The position numbers and the translations under genes were made by a program. Positions 6,631 through 14,636 of a stretch of DNA of 28,417 bases are shown here, piece after piece. Origin of the DNA: UMGS755 sp045132895 (lineage in GTDB: Bacteria > Bacillota > Clostridia > UBA1381 > UBA9506); assembly GCA_045132895.1 (NCBI GenBank), contig JBGUTC010000036.1, forward strand, positions 1-28,417. Reading direction: 5' to 3'. The notes beneath the pieces are model-generated. The model saw only the letters and a program-made list of their open reading frames with translations. It had not been told where the DNA came from and did not search any database. The first letter of the stretch is position 1, and every line of letters starts with the position of its first letter.

Positions 6631-6814
6631 AGCGATATAAATTCCTTGCGGAATTTGCGATATGTACTTCGTACGCGATATATCTTCGATGCGATATGTC
6701 CCTTCGGGACGAGAAGAAGGGAATTTATATCATATCGCAACCGAATGAAAAGAGGTTATATCGCATTTGAACTAAGTGAAAATATATCGCACGAGCGTAA
6801 GCGAGTATATCGCT
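6631..6814. repeat. Hairpin array with inverted GCGATAT/ATATCGC spacers
   Basis: The left half has GCGATAT at 6632, 6657, 6675 and 6691; the right half has its reverse complement ATATCGC at 6732, 6758, 6784 and 6807. Each gap holds a small hairpin. Left: AAATTCC(TTGC)GGAATTT (6639-6656), GTAC(TTC)GTAC (6664-6674), ATC(TTC)GAT (6682-6690) and GTCCC(TTC)GGGAC (6698-6710). Right: AACC...GGTT (6739-6757), ATTT...AAAT (6765-6783) and ACGAGC(GTAA)GCGAGT (6791-6806). The outermost spacers extend to 8-bp terminal inverted repeats, AGCGATAT/ATATCGCT. All spacers can pair nested, first with last. There is no reading frame of note. It is not a CRISPR array: units are short, unequal and themselves palindromic. 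Function unknown. Confidence 0.85.
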
Positions 6815-6976
6815 AAAAGCCAGGCATCTAAATCGTTCACTGATTCTATAATTACTTTGTATAGACTTATAGGAAAAATAGATTTACTTTTACTGTTATG
6901 TTGCGTACATAAACGATAGGGATCTAAATTTTATACCTCGTATGTAAAAATTAATAATATAAAGGAGATGTTTATC
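6815..6976 (+). other. Leader or spacer before the cupin gene
   Basis: This AT-rich spacer runs from the end of the hairpin array to the cupin start. I see no gene and no clear second promoter or terminator, so the cupin gene may depend on the promoter at 6581-6609. AAAGGAG (6961-6967) is the ribosome binding site of the next gene. Confidence 0.5.
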
Positions 6977-7468
6977 ATGAAAAAAATTAAAGCAGAGCCC
7001 ATTACCCATGAAAACTTTGCACCTTTTGGTCAGTTTTACACCATGGACAAGCCGGAAGGTTACGGTCTTTCAGGAGAAATTCATACCTTTTATCCCGACC
7101 GTTTGGTAGCAGACTGTAATCACAGAGTGGGTTATTCTCCCATTACGGTTAAAAAACCGGACAAAATGATTATTACCCAACAGGAATACCATACTACTAC
7201 ATGGGAAATGATTCTTCCGTTAAATGATGACATGATTGTGCATGTTGCACCTGCCTCTGCCGGTACGCCGGTGACAGACTATGCAAAGGCCTTTATCGTG
7301 CCTAAGAACACCATTATTAAATTGAATGCTGCTATCTGGCACTTGGCGCCCCTTCCTGCAAACGAAAGCGAACTGCATGCCATTATCATTCTGCCGGAAT
7401 GCACCTATGCAAACGATTGCACTGTTGTGGATTTAAAAGAAGACGAGCAGTTTGAAATTGAGAAATAA
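6977..7468 (+). CDS. Ureidoglycolate lyase-like cupin protein
   Basis: This 163-residue protein looks like the AllA/ureidoglycolate lyase cupin family: an N-terminal FAPFGQF segment, a central EM-ILPLN strand pair followed by VHVAPAS, and the late AAIWHLAPLP (118-127), which matches the family's G-x-W-H-x-P-L loop. AllA releases glyoxylate and urea from ureidoglycolate in purine/allantoin breakdown. No other allantoin genes are in the window, so the substrate may differ. ATG at 6977 is chosen because AAAGGAG is 9 bases upstream; an in-frame ATG at 6968 touches that site. It is followed by the cyclophilin gene after 21 bases. Confidence 0.65.
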   Translation: MKKIKAEPITHENFAPFGQFYTMDKPEGYGLSGEIHTFYPDRLVADCNHRVGYSPITVKKPDKMIITQQEYHTTTWEMILPLNDDMIVHVAPASAGTPVTDYAKAFIVPKNTIIKLNAAIWHLAPLPANESELHAIIILPECTYANDCTVVDLKEDEQFEIEK

Positions 7469-7489
7469 GACCTATAGGAGGATATATAA

Positions 7490-7984
7490 ATGGCAGAAAA
7501 CACAAGAGTAAAAGTAGAAATGGAAAATGGCGGCGAATTCATCATTGAACTGTATCCGGAATTTGCTCCTGAAACAGCAGAAAACTTTGAAAGATTGGCC
7601 CGCGAAGGTTTTTATGACGGAGTCGTGTTCCACCGTGTCATCGATAACTTTATGGCACAGGGCGGCGACCCTACAGGGACAGGTACCGGCGGCAGCGGTG
7701 TTAATATTAAGGGTGAATTTTTGCAGAACGGCTTTGCTCAGAACAAACTGTCTCATCAGCGTGGCGTTGTTTCCATGGCTCGTTCGATGAACCCGAATTC
7801 AGCCAGCAGCCAGTTCTTTATTTGCTATGATGACTGTTCTTTCTTAGACGGTCAGTATGCCGCTTTCGGTAAGGTCATCGAGGGTATGGAAACGGTTGAT
7901 GATTTTCTGAAAATTGAGCGCAGAGGTCCTGAAGGCGGAACTCCCACCCAGGACATCCGCATGAAGAAAGTAACGGTTCTTTAA
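7490..7984 (+). CDS. Cyclophilin-type peptidyl-prolyl isomerase
   Basis: This 164-residue single-domain cyclophilin catalyses cis-trans isomerisation of prolyl bonds. The active-site signatures are present: FHRVIDNFMAQGGD (47-60, with the catalytic Arg at 49), the SMAR segment and SSQFFICYDD, and the late YAAFGKVIEGM. No signal peptide or lipobox is seen, so it is cytoplasmic. TAGGAGG precedes the ATG by 8 bases. It sits in a close run with the upstream cupin and downstream methyltransferase (24-base gap), suggesting cotranscription. Confidence 0.95.
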   Translation: MAENTRVKVEMENGGEFIIELYPEFAPETAENFERLAREGFYDGVVFHRVIDNFMAQGGDPTGTGTGGSGVNIKGEFLQNGFAQNKLSHQRGVVSMARSMNPNSASSQFFICYDDCSFLDGQYAAFGKVIEGMETVDDFLKIERRGPEGGTPTQDIRMKKVTVL

Positions 7985-8008
7985 TTTTACGTAAGCGAGG
8001 GAAAAACC

Positions 8009-8794
8009 ATGATACAGGACATTACCAGTCCGGAACATAAGCTGGTTAAGAAAATTGCCAGTCTGAAAGAAAAGAAATACAGAGAACGGTACGGTGAATT
8101 TTTAGTGGAGGGTGCTCTGTCTGTCGAATGGGCACTGGCTTCATCTTATCCTGTGTCTGATGTTGTGATTTCGGCAGGCTTTGACCTGCCGGAATCCCTG
8201 TCCGCACGACAGGCAGAACGGACGATTGTCCGTGTGCCGGAACATGTATTTGCCAAAATGGCTGATACAAAAACCCCTCAGGGGATTCTATGTACCTGCC
8301 CTCTGCCGGATATGCCACAGATGCCGGAAGCGGGCTTGTTTGTCTATTGTGACCGTGTCCGTGACCCGGGGAATCTGGGAACGATTATCCGAACGGCAGA
8401 TGCCATGGGTTTTGATGGCGTGATGTTGTCGCCGGATTCGGTTGACCCCTTTAATCCGAAACTGGTACGCTCTACCATGGGTTCTTTGTTCCATGTAACG
8501 CTCTACCAGAATTTATCTTATGAAGCGTTGGCTGCGTGGCGGGAAAAAGGATTCCGCCTAGCGGTTTCAGCCTTGAACAATCAGGCGGTTTCTCCGGATG
8601 CATGGCAGGCGGATAACCGTACCGTCGTTGTGATGGGTAACGAAGCCTCCGGTGTTTCGGTTGACATTCTGAGCATGGCGGACACAGTGATTAAAATTCC
8701 GATGGCAGGCAGTGCTGAGTCTTTAAATGTTGCGGCGGCAGCAGCCATTCTTCTGTATGAAGGGGCAAAGAAAACCGGACGGATTGAGGCGTAG
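8009..8794 (+). CDS. SpoU/TrmH-type RNA 2'-O-methyltransferase
   Basis: This 261-residue protein has an N-terminal SpoU substrate-binding domain (about 1-95) and a C-terminal SPOUT methyltransferase domain with a deep trefoil knot. The three motifs are seen: motif 1 DPGNLGTIIRTADAMG (119-134, N122 and catalytic R128), motif 2 MGNEASGV (209-216) and motif 3 IPMAGSAESLNVAAAAA (230-246). It methylates 2'-hydroxyls in rRNA or tRNA with S-adenosylmethionine; the site cannot be told from the sequence. Its stop codon is two bases from the tadA start, so the two are cotranscribed and both modify RNA. Confidence 0.93.
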   Translation: MIQDITSPEHKLVKKIASLKEKKYRERYGEFLVEGALSVEWALASSYPVSDVVISAGFDLPESLSARQAERTIVRVPEHVFAKMADTKTPQGILCTCPLPDMPQMPEAGLFVYCDRVRDPGNLGTIIRTADAMGFDGVMLSPDSVDPFNPKLVRSTMGSLFHVTLYQNLSYEALAAWREKGFRLAVSALNNQAVSPDAWQADNRTVVVMGNEASGVSVDILSMADTVIKIPMAGSAESLNVAAAAAILLYEGAKKTGRIEA

Positions 8795-8796
8795 TT

Positions 8797-9234
8797 ATGG
8801 AAAATAAATTTATGCAGGAGGCTCTTTTTCAGGCAAAAGTAGCTGCAGAAAAGGGAGAAGTTCCTGTGGGTGCCGTTCTGGTGTTGAACGGTGAAATCAT
8901 AGCCCGCGGACATAACCTGACCATGGAGCAGGATAACATGCTGGCACATGCGGAGATGCTCGTCATGGAAGAAGGGCTTAAAAAGTTAGGAACCCGCCGT
9001 CTTTCCGGCTGTTCACTATATGTGACCCTGGAGCCTTGCCCCATGTGCGCCGGAGGGATTTTGTTGTTGCGCCCGGAGCGGGTGTATTTTGGTGCCTATG
9101 ATGCCGAGGCAGGAGCCTGCGGCGGTAAACACGATGTTTTGAAAAATAGCGGAATTGATGTGTATGGCGGTATTATGGAACAGGCTTGTACGGGATTGTT
9201 AAAGGATTTCTTTTCCGGTCTCAGAAAGGCCTGA
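8797..9234 (+). CDS. tadA: tRNA adenosine(34) deaminase
   Basis: TadA converts A34 of tRNA-Arg(ACG) to inosine, allowing it to read several arginine codons. The 145-residue product has the zinc deaminase motifs H51-A-E53 (the glutamate shuttles protons) and P80-C81-x2-C84, with the typical VPVGAVLV start strand. Length fits the family. The gene begins two bases after the methyltransferase stop, without a clear ribosome binding site of its own, pointing to translational coupling. Confidence 0.95.
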   Translation: MENKFMQEALFQAKVAAEKGEVPVGAVLVLNGEIIARGHNLTMEQDNMLAHAEMLVMEEGLKKLGTRRLSGCSLYVTLEPCPMCAGGILLLRPERVYFGAYDAEAGACGGKHDVLKNSGIDVYGGIMEQACTGLLKDFFSGLRKA

Positions 9235-9250
9235 TTTTTGTAAAAAACTA

Positions 9251-9279
9251 TGGAAAAACCGTGAATATTATGATATAAT
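9251..9279 (+). promoter_or_regulatory. Likely promoter of the ftsK operon
   Basis: TGGAAA (9251-9256), a 17-base spacer and TATAAT (9274-9279) lie 55 bases ahead of ftsK. The -35 box matches four of six consensus bases. No clear terminator is seen between tadA and this promoter. Confidence 0.6.
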
Positions 9280-9334
9280 ATAATTTATGATTGTATAAAA
9301 CAGTTTTGACTGATTCGATAAAGGAGACTACATC

Positions 9335-11806
9335 ATGGCAGTGAAAAAAAAGAAAACAACTGCAAAAAAACAGAAAGGAAAACAGCAAGTTATTGAGTCA
9401 CCTATGAAGAACGAGTTTATTTCCTTGTTCATTATTGTAGGTAGCTTGTTATTAGGTGTATTTTTATATGTGCCGACGGCCATTGTGGGCGAATGGATCA
9501 AAAGTCTTTGCACAGGTCTGTTAGGAATTCCTGCCTATTTATTGCCCCCGCTCTTACTGGTATTCGGTATTCATCGTGCCGTAGGGAAGGGCTATGAAGC
9601 CAATAAGAAAAAATATGTTCAATTGTCACTGGTTATACTGGTGCTGTCCAGCCTGTTCCAACTGTTTTCAGGAAATGGCGCTGTCAATCCCCTCTGGCTT
9701 TCCAGTATCTCCGGCTATTGGTGGGGAGGCATCAGCGGTTTCGGCGGCGGTGTTTTGGGAGGAATTTTATGTGATATTTTTGCCAACACGCTGGGTCAGA
9801 TTGCTACCGGTATTATCTTGTGTACCGTCATGTTGGTGCTTGTGATGATTCTGACTCATTGGTCGCCGCTTAAAGCGTTTTTGCGTCTGATTGTTCGTTT
9901 GTTTGTTGATGTGAAAGCCATTCAAAGGGAAGCAGCTTTAGAGGCAAAGAAGCGGGAGCAGGAAACAGAAAGCAAGAAAGAGAAGGAATTGCCTCCTAAA
10001 AAACGGAGCATTCCCAATTTTTCCGATGAGGAAGTGTCTCGCGGGAATGGCGCTACTGAGGATATTGTGATTCAGAAGCCTTACGACGATGAGGGTTATA
10101 TTCCGGCGTCTATCCGTGACATTGCCATTGATGAAGATGAAAAGCCCTATGATATGAAGGATCTGGATGCGATTTTGGATCAGGCAATTCCTGCAACGGA
10201 TTCGCTTACAGAAGATGGGGACGACGAGGAGGAAGCAGAGGAAGTTCAGGAAAAACCGGCTGTTTCCGGAACGCCGGTCTCAGAGAAAGCAGAATCCTTA
10301 ACGGAAGAAGAAGTGGCAGAAATCAGTTCGGAACTGGAAGAAGCTTTCGAACGGATTCCTTATACATATCCTGATGTGGACCTGCTGAATAAAAACGAAG
10401 ATGCTGCTGACAGTGCTGATTCAAGAGCAGAACTGAGAGACACAGCAACAAAGCTGATTGCAACGTTAAAGAGCTTTAATGTTGAAGCTAAACTGTTAAA
10501 TGTCAGCAAAGGCCCAACAGTTACACGTTACGAATTAAAGCCCGGCGAAGGCGTTAAAGTCAGCAAGTTTGTAGGTCTGGCGGATGACATTGCTCTGCGT
10601 TTGGCGGCTACCGGTGTCCGTATTGAGGCGCCCATTCCCAATAAGGAAGCCGTCGGCATCGAGATTCCCAACAAGACCGTTGCCATGGTAGGCGTGCGCG
10701 AAGTGTTAGACACGCCGGAATTTAAGAATTTCCCATCAAAACTGGCTTTTGCCCTGGGTAAGGATATTGCCGGAAAAAATGTGGTGGTTGACCTCGGAAA
10801 AATGCCGCACTTACTGGTTGCCGGTGCCACCGGTTCCGGTAAGAGTGTTTGTATCAATACGTTGATTACCAGTATCATCTATAAAGCAGACCCCAACGAG
10901 GTTAAACTGTTGATGATTGACCCGAAAGTAGTTGAGCTCAACGTTTACAACGGCATTCCTCATCTGATGATTCCGGTTGTTACAGATCCCCGCAGGGCCT
11001 CCGGTGCTCTTTACTGGGCCGTTCAGGAGATGACCCGCCGTTATGCGATGTTTGCAGAATGCGGCGTGCGCGATATTAAAGGCTATAATGAGAAACTGAC
11101 GGAAGAGGGCAATGAAAACACCCTGCCGTATGTTGTTATTATCATTGACGAGCTTGCTGACCTGATGATGGTAGCCCCCGGCGAAGTAGAGGACTCTATT
11201 TGCCGTCTGGCACAGCTTGCCCGTGCGGCTGGTATGCATTTGGTTATTGCAACCCAGCGTCCTTCTGTTGACGTTATTACCGGTATTATCAAGGCTAACA
11301 TTCCTTCGAGAATTGCCTTTGCGGTTTCCTCTCAGGTGGATAGCCGAACCATTTTAGATGCCGGCGGTGCTGATAAGTTGTTGGGTCGCGGCGACATGCT
11401 CTTTTCGCCCATTGGCTCCTCTAAGCCTACCCGTCTCCAGGGTGCTTTTATTTCTGACAAGGAAGTGGAGCGCGTGGTTGATTTTATTAAGAGTGGCTCA
11501 ACGGCTCGCTATGATGAGGATGTTTTAGAAAAGATTGAAAACGGAAAAACCGTTAATATTTCAGGCAATGACAATGACCCCGGGGACAATGATGAACTCC
11601 TTCCCCGTGCTATTGAAATTGCTGTGGATACGGGAAAAATTTCAGCATCTTACCTCCAGAGACGGTTAAAAATAGGTTTCTCCCGTGCAGCGAGAATTGT
11701 TGACCAGATGGAAGAGCGGGGCTGGATTGGTCCCCAGGACGGCAGTAAGCCCAGAGAGGTGCTGCTTTCCAAAGAAGATTATCTGGAAATGAGTATTCAC
11801 TCATGA
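9335..11806 (+). CDS. DNA translocase FtsK/SpoIIIE
   Basis: This 823-residue membrane ATPase pumps chromosomal DNA through the closing septum, in division or into the forespore. It has a lysine-rich start, four or so membrane helices (about 28-180), a long acidic linker (about 190-350), a motor domain with Walker A GATGSGKSV (from 497) and Walker B VVIIIDELADLMM (about 597-609), and a C-terminal winged-helix gamma domain (about 750-823, LQRRLKIGFSRAARIVDQME) that reads polar guide sequences. A clostridial genome may have one such protein serving both roles, so I do not choose between ftsK and spoIIIE. The ATG follows AAAGGAG. Its last bases overlap the ygiQ start (ATGA). Confidence 0.95.
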   Translation: MAVKKKKTTAKKQKGKQQVIESPMKNEFISLFIIVGSLLLGVFLYVPTAIVGEWIKSLCTGLLGIPAYLLPPLLLVFGIHRAVGKGYEANKKKYVQLSLVILVLSSLFQLFSGNGAVNPLWLSSISGYWWGGISGFGGGVLGGILCDIFANTLGQIATGIILCTVMLVLVMILTHWSPLKAFLRLIVRLFVDVKAIQREAALEAKKREQETESKKEKELPPKKRSIPNFSDEEVSRGNGATEDIVIQKPYDDEGYIPASIRDIAIDEDEKPYDMKDLDAILDQAIPATDSLTEDGDDEEEAEEVQEKPAVSGTPVSEKAESLTEEEVAEISSELEEAFERIPYTYPDVDLLNKNEDAADSADSRAELRDTATKLIATLKSFNVEAKLLNVSKGPTVTRYELKPGEGVKVSKFVGLADDIALRLAATGVRIEAPIPNKEAVGIEIPNKTVAMVGVREVLDTPEFKNFPSKLAFALGKDIAGKNVVVDLGKMPHLLVAGATGSGKSVCINTLITSIIYKADPNEVKLLMIDPKVVELNVYNGIPHLMIPVVTDPRRASGALYWAVQEMTRRYAMFAECGVRDIKGYNEKLTEEGNENTLPYVVIIIDELADLMMVAPGEVEDSICRLAQLARAAGMHLVIATQRPSVDVITGIIKANIPSRIAFAVSSQVDSRTILDAGGADKLLGRGDMLFSPIGSSKPTRLQGAFISDKEVERVVDFIKSGSTARYDEDVLEKIENGKTVNISGNDNDPGDNDELLPRAIEIAVDTGKISASYLQRRLKIGFSRAARIVDQMEERGWIGPQDGSKPREVLLSKEDYLEMSIHS

Positions 11807-13758
11807 GAGGTATAGATGCCGGATTCTTGCCGGTTACCAAAGAAGAAATGGAGGCTCTTGGCTGGGCAGAACTGGATTTTTTGTATGTTTCCGGCGATGC
11901 CTATGTTGACCATCCATCCTTTGCCGTTTCGGTGATTACCCGGGTGTTGGCTTCCGCCGGCTATCGGGTAGGGATTATCTCTCAGCCGGACTGGCAAAGC
12001 GCAGAAGCCTTTCAGGTGTTAGGAAGGCCACGTCTGGCGGTTTTGATTGGCGCCGGCAACCTGGATACCATGGTTGCCCATTACACGGCGGCGAAAAAGA
12101 AACGCCATCAGGATTTGTATTCCCCCGGTGGCGAAAGCGGAAAACGTCCGGACCGGGCCACGATAGTGTATGCAAACCGCGTTCGCGAGGCATTTCCGGG
12201 TATTCCGGTGATAGTTGGCGGGATTGAAGCCAGCCTGCGGCGCTTTGCACACTATGATTACTGGCAGGATAAAGTCCGCCGCTCTATTTTGTTTGATAGC
12301 CGGGCAGATCTTTTGCTCTATGGTATGGGCGAACAAGCGATTTTAGAAGTTGCTGCCTTGTTGGAAAAAGGCGCATCGGTGAAAAAACTTCGGCATATCC
12401 GCGGTACCTGCTACGATGTGGGGTCTTTGGATGAGCTTTCAACAGAGTATTTGTTATTGCCATCTTATGAGGCAGTTTCAGAACATAAAAAAGAATATGC
12501 TAACATGACCCGTGAAGCGTTCTTTGAACAGGATCCCGTCAGAGGGAAAACTCTGGTGCAGCAGCATGGCAATCGCTTTTTGGTGCAGAATCCGCCTATG
12601 CCGCCTCTGCCTGCAGAGGAACTGGATCGTGTGTATGAACTCCCTTATACGCGGCGTGCGCATCCTATGTATGATGCTTATGGCGGCGTTCCCGGGCTTT
12701 TAGAGGTGCAGTTTAGTATTACATCGTCCAGAGGATGTTTCGGTTCCTGTAACTTCTGCTCCCTGACCTTTCACCAAGGGCGGACTGTGACAGCAAGGAG
12801 TCATGAATCTATTCTGAGAGAAGCAGAAATGCTGAAAACCTTACCGGGCTTTAAAGGCTATATCCACGATGTGGGCGGTCCTACGGCAAACTTCCGCAGG
12901 CCGGCCTGTGATAAGCAGTTAACAAAGGGCGCCTGCCGTAATAAGCGGTGTTTATATCCCGGGGTTTGTGCTTCCATTCAGGCAGACCACTCGGATTATC
13001 GCTTACTTTTGAAGAAACTAAGAGAATTACCCTTTGTCAAGAAGGTGTTCGTTCGTTCCGGCATTCGTTTTGACTATCTTTTGGCGGATTCGGACGATAA
13101 ATTTTTCAAAGATTTGCTGGAGCACCATGTCAGTGGCCAACTGAAGGTGGCGCCGGAGCATATTGCCGACGCAGTTTTATCTGCCATGGGGAAACCTTCG
13201 GCAAAGGTTTACGATACCTTCCGGAAGAAGTTTAAAAAACTCAATGAGCAGTTGGGAAAGGAACAGTATCTGGTACCTTATCTGATGTCCAGCCATCCTG
13301 GCTCAACTTTAAAGGAAGCTATTGAACTGGCGGTTTATCTGCGAAAAGAAAAAATACGGCCGGAGCAGGTGCAGGACTTTTATCCGACGCCGGGCTCGGT
13401 CTCCACAGCCATGTATTATACGGGGCTTGACCCCTTTACGATGGAACCGGTTTATGTCCCGAAAGGGGAGGAAAAGGCCATGCAGCGGGCATTACTGCAG
13501 GCGTTTCTGCCGGAAAACCGGAACCTGGTTTTAAAAGCGTTACAAAAAGCAGGGCGACAGGACTTAATCGGCTTTGGACCCGATTGCCTGATACCCCCCA
13601 GACCTTTAGATACAGGAGGAAAAAAACATGAACGAAGCAAAAATTTTAGACGGCAAGGCCGTCTCCCAGAGAATCAAGGACGAGCTGAAGCAGGAGGTAG
13701 AAAACCTAAAGGCAAAGGGCGTCAATCCCGGTCTGGCGGTCATCATCGTGGGCGATGA
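11803..13758 (+). CDS. YgiQ family radical SAM protein
   Basis: This 651-residue protein matches the YgiQ (UPF0313) family. It has an N-terminal B12-binding-like region containing YVSGDAYVDHPSF, then a radical SAM domain with the cluster motif C312-x3-C316-x2-C319 (GCFGSCNFCS), and the late QDFYPTPGSVSTAMYYTGLDPF found in the family. The reaction is unknown. The ATG overlaps the ftsK stop, so translation is coupled. The frame runs 131 bases into folD, adding a basic, glycine-rich tail of about 43 residues (from residue 609). The tail's K/R/G-rich composition resembles tails in relatives, but here the DNA must also encode the FolD N-terminus. Either the overlap is real or an earlier stop was lost. 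Confidence 0.9.
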   Translation: MRGIDAGFLPVTKEEMEALGWAELDFLYVSGDAYVDHPSFAVSVITRVLASAGYRVGIISQPDWQSAEAFQVLGRPRLAVLIGAGNLDTMVAHYTAAKKKRHQDLYSPGGESGKRPDRATIVYANRVREAFPGIPVIVGGIEASLRRFAHYDYWQDKVRRSILFDSRADLLLYGMGEQAILEVAALLEKGASVKKLRHIRGTCYDVGSLDELSTEYLLLPSYEAVSEHKKEYANMTREAFFEQDPVRGKTLVQQHGNRFLVQNPPMPPLPAEELDRVYELPYTRRAHPMYDAYGGVPGLLEVQFSITSSRGCFGSCNFCSLTFHQGRTVTARSHESILREAEMLKTLPGFKGYIHDVGGPTANFRRPACDKQLTKGACRNKRCLYPGVCASIQADHSDYRLLLKKLRELPFVKKVFVRSGIRFDYLLADSDDKFFKDLLEHHVSGQLKVAPEHIADAVLSAMGKPSAKVYDTFRKKFKKLNEQLGKEQYLVPYLMSSHPGSTLKEAIELAVYLRKEKIRPEQVQDFYPTPGSVSTAMYYTGLDPFTMEPVYVPKGEEKAMQRALLQAFLPENRNLVLKALQKAGRQDLIGFGPDCLIPPRPLDTGGKKHERSKNFRRQGRLPENQGRAEAGGRKPKGKGRQSRSGGHHRGR

Positions 13759-14482
13759 TCCGGCTTCCAGAGTTTATGTCAACAACAAAAAGAAAGCTTG
13801 CGAATATATTGGTGTTCGCTCATTTGAATATGCCCTTCCGGCTGAAACAACTCAGGAAGAACTGGTTGGCCTGGTTGAGCAGTTGAACAACGACCCGGCA
13901 GTTGATGGCATTCTCTGCCAGTTGCCTCTGCCGAAACATTTAGACGATAAAGCAGTTATTGATGCTATTCGTCCCGATAAAGACGTGGATGCATTCCATC
14001 CGGTCAATGTGGGTAAAATCATGATTGGTGACTATGATTTTCTGCCTTGTACCCCGGCCGGTGTTATGGAACTCATTAAAGAGAGCGGGATTGACATTTC
14101 CGGCAAGGAATGTGTCGTTATCGGCAGAAGTAACATCGTTGGTAAACCCATGGCTATGCTCCTGTTGCATGCTCATGGTACCGTGACCATCTGCCATTCC
14201 CGGACAAAGGACTTAGCAGAAACTGTTCGACGTGCTGATGTTGTTGTTGCAGCCGTTGGTGTACCGGAACTCATTACCGGCGATATGATTAAAGAGGGCG
14301 CTGTTGTCATTGACGTTGGCATGAACCGCTTACCGGATAAGAAACTGGTCGGCGATGTGGAATTTGCAAGTGCAGCTGAAAAAGCGTCTGCTATTACGCC
14401 GGTTCCCGGTGGTGTTGGCCCTATGACGATTGCGATGCTGATGAAAAACACCGTTAAAGCGGCGTTGATTCACCAGAAATAA
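13628..14482 (+). CDS. folD: Bifunctional methylene-THF dehydrogenase/cyclohydrolase
   Basis: FolD interconverts 5,10-methylene-, methenyl- and 10-formyl-tetrahydrofolate in one-carbon metabolism. The 284-residue product is full length, with the catalytic lysine K54 in YVNNKKKAC, the signature DGILCQLPLPKH (93-104), the nucleotide-binding GRSNIVGKP (166-174) and the late PVPGGVGPMT. The ATG follows AGGAGG at good spacing, so the start is secure even though the ygiQ frame continues through it for 131 bases. It is in the +1 frame relative to ygiQ and expressed from the same transcript. It ends just before the rpmB promoter. Confidence 0.97.
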   Translation: MNEAKILDGKAVSQRIKDELKQEVENLKAKGVNPGLAVIIVGDDPASRVYVNNKKKACEYIGVRSFEYALPAETTQEELVGLVEQLNNDPAVDGILCQLPLPKHLDDKAVIDAIRPDKDVDAFHPVNVGKIMIGDYDFLPCTPAGVMELIKESGIDISGKECVVIGRSNIVGKPMAMLLLHAHGTVTICHSRTKDLAETVRRADVVVAAVGVPELITGDMIKEGAVVIDVGMNRLPDKKLVGDVEFASAAEKASAITPVPGGVGPMTIAMLMKNTVKAALIHQK

Positions 14483-14509
14483 AAAAATAGAAAAAATTCA
14501 AAAAAAGAC

Positions 14510-14538
14510 TTGCATTTAGAGAAAGAATTTGGTATAAT
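14510..14538 (+). promoter_or_regulatory. Sigma-A promoter of rpmB
   Basis: TTGCAT (14510-14515), 17 bases, TATAAT (14533-14538). Transcription would start near 14545, giving a 5' leader of about 92 bases. Confidence 0.82.
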
Positions 14539-14545
14539 ATTTTGT

Positions 14546-14578
14546 GCTGACTTGTTTTCATCGTCAGCTACATGACAA
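14546..14578 (+). promoter_or_regulatory. Hairpin at the 5' end of the rpmB leader
   Basis: GCTGAC (14546-14551) and GTCAGC (14573-14578) can pair around a 21-base loop, right at the predicted transcript start. It may stabilise the mRNA or serve in autoregulation by a ribosomal protein. No known leader motif is recognised. Confidence 0.35.
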
Positions 14579-14636
14579 AGTTAAAAAATTTGCCGTATAT
14601 TTATTGTTTTTTGAACATATGGGAGGTGTACGATTC

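Noticed and set aside
6610..6814. CRISPR array
   Set aside because: The 7-base spacer motif is far shorter than a CRISPR repeat, it inverts halfway, and the intervening units are short unequal palindromes; no cas genes nearby.
6631..6814. Miniature transposable element (MITE)
   Set aside because: The 8-bp terminal inverted repeats fit, but no target-site duplication is visible at the borders and no second copy is in the window, so this remains only a possibility.
14544..14636. N-terminal extension of L28
   Set aside because: The L28 family starts at MAKCEVCGKG and the strong GGGAGGTG site supports 14637; the extension begins at the transcript start.
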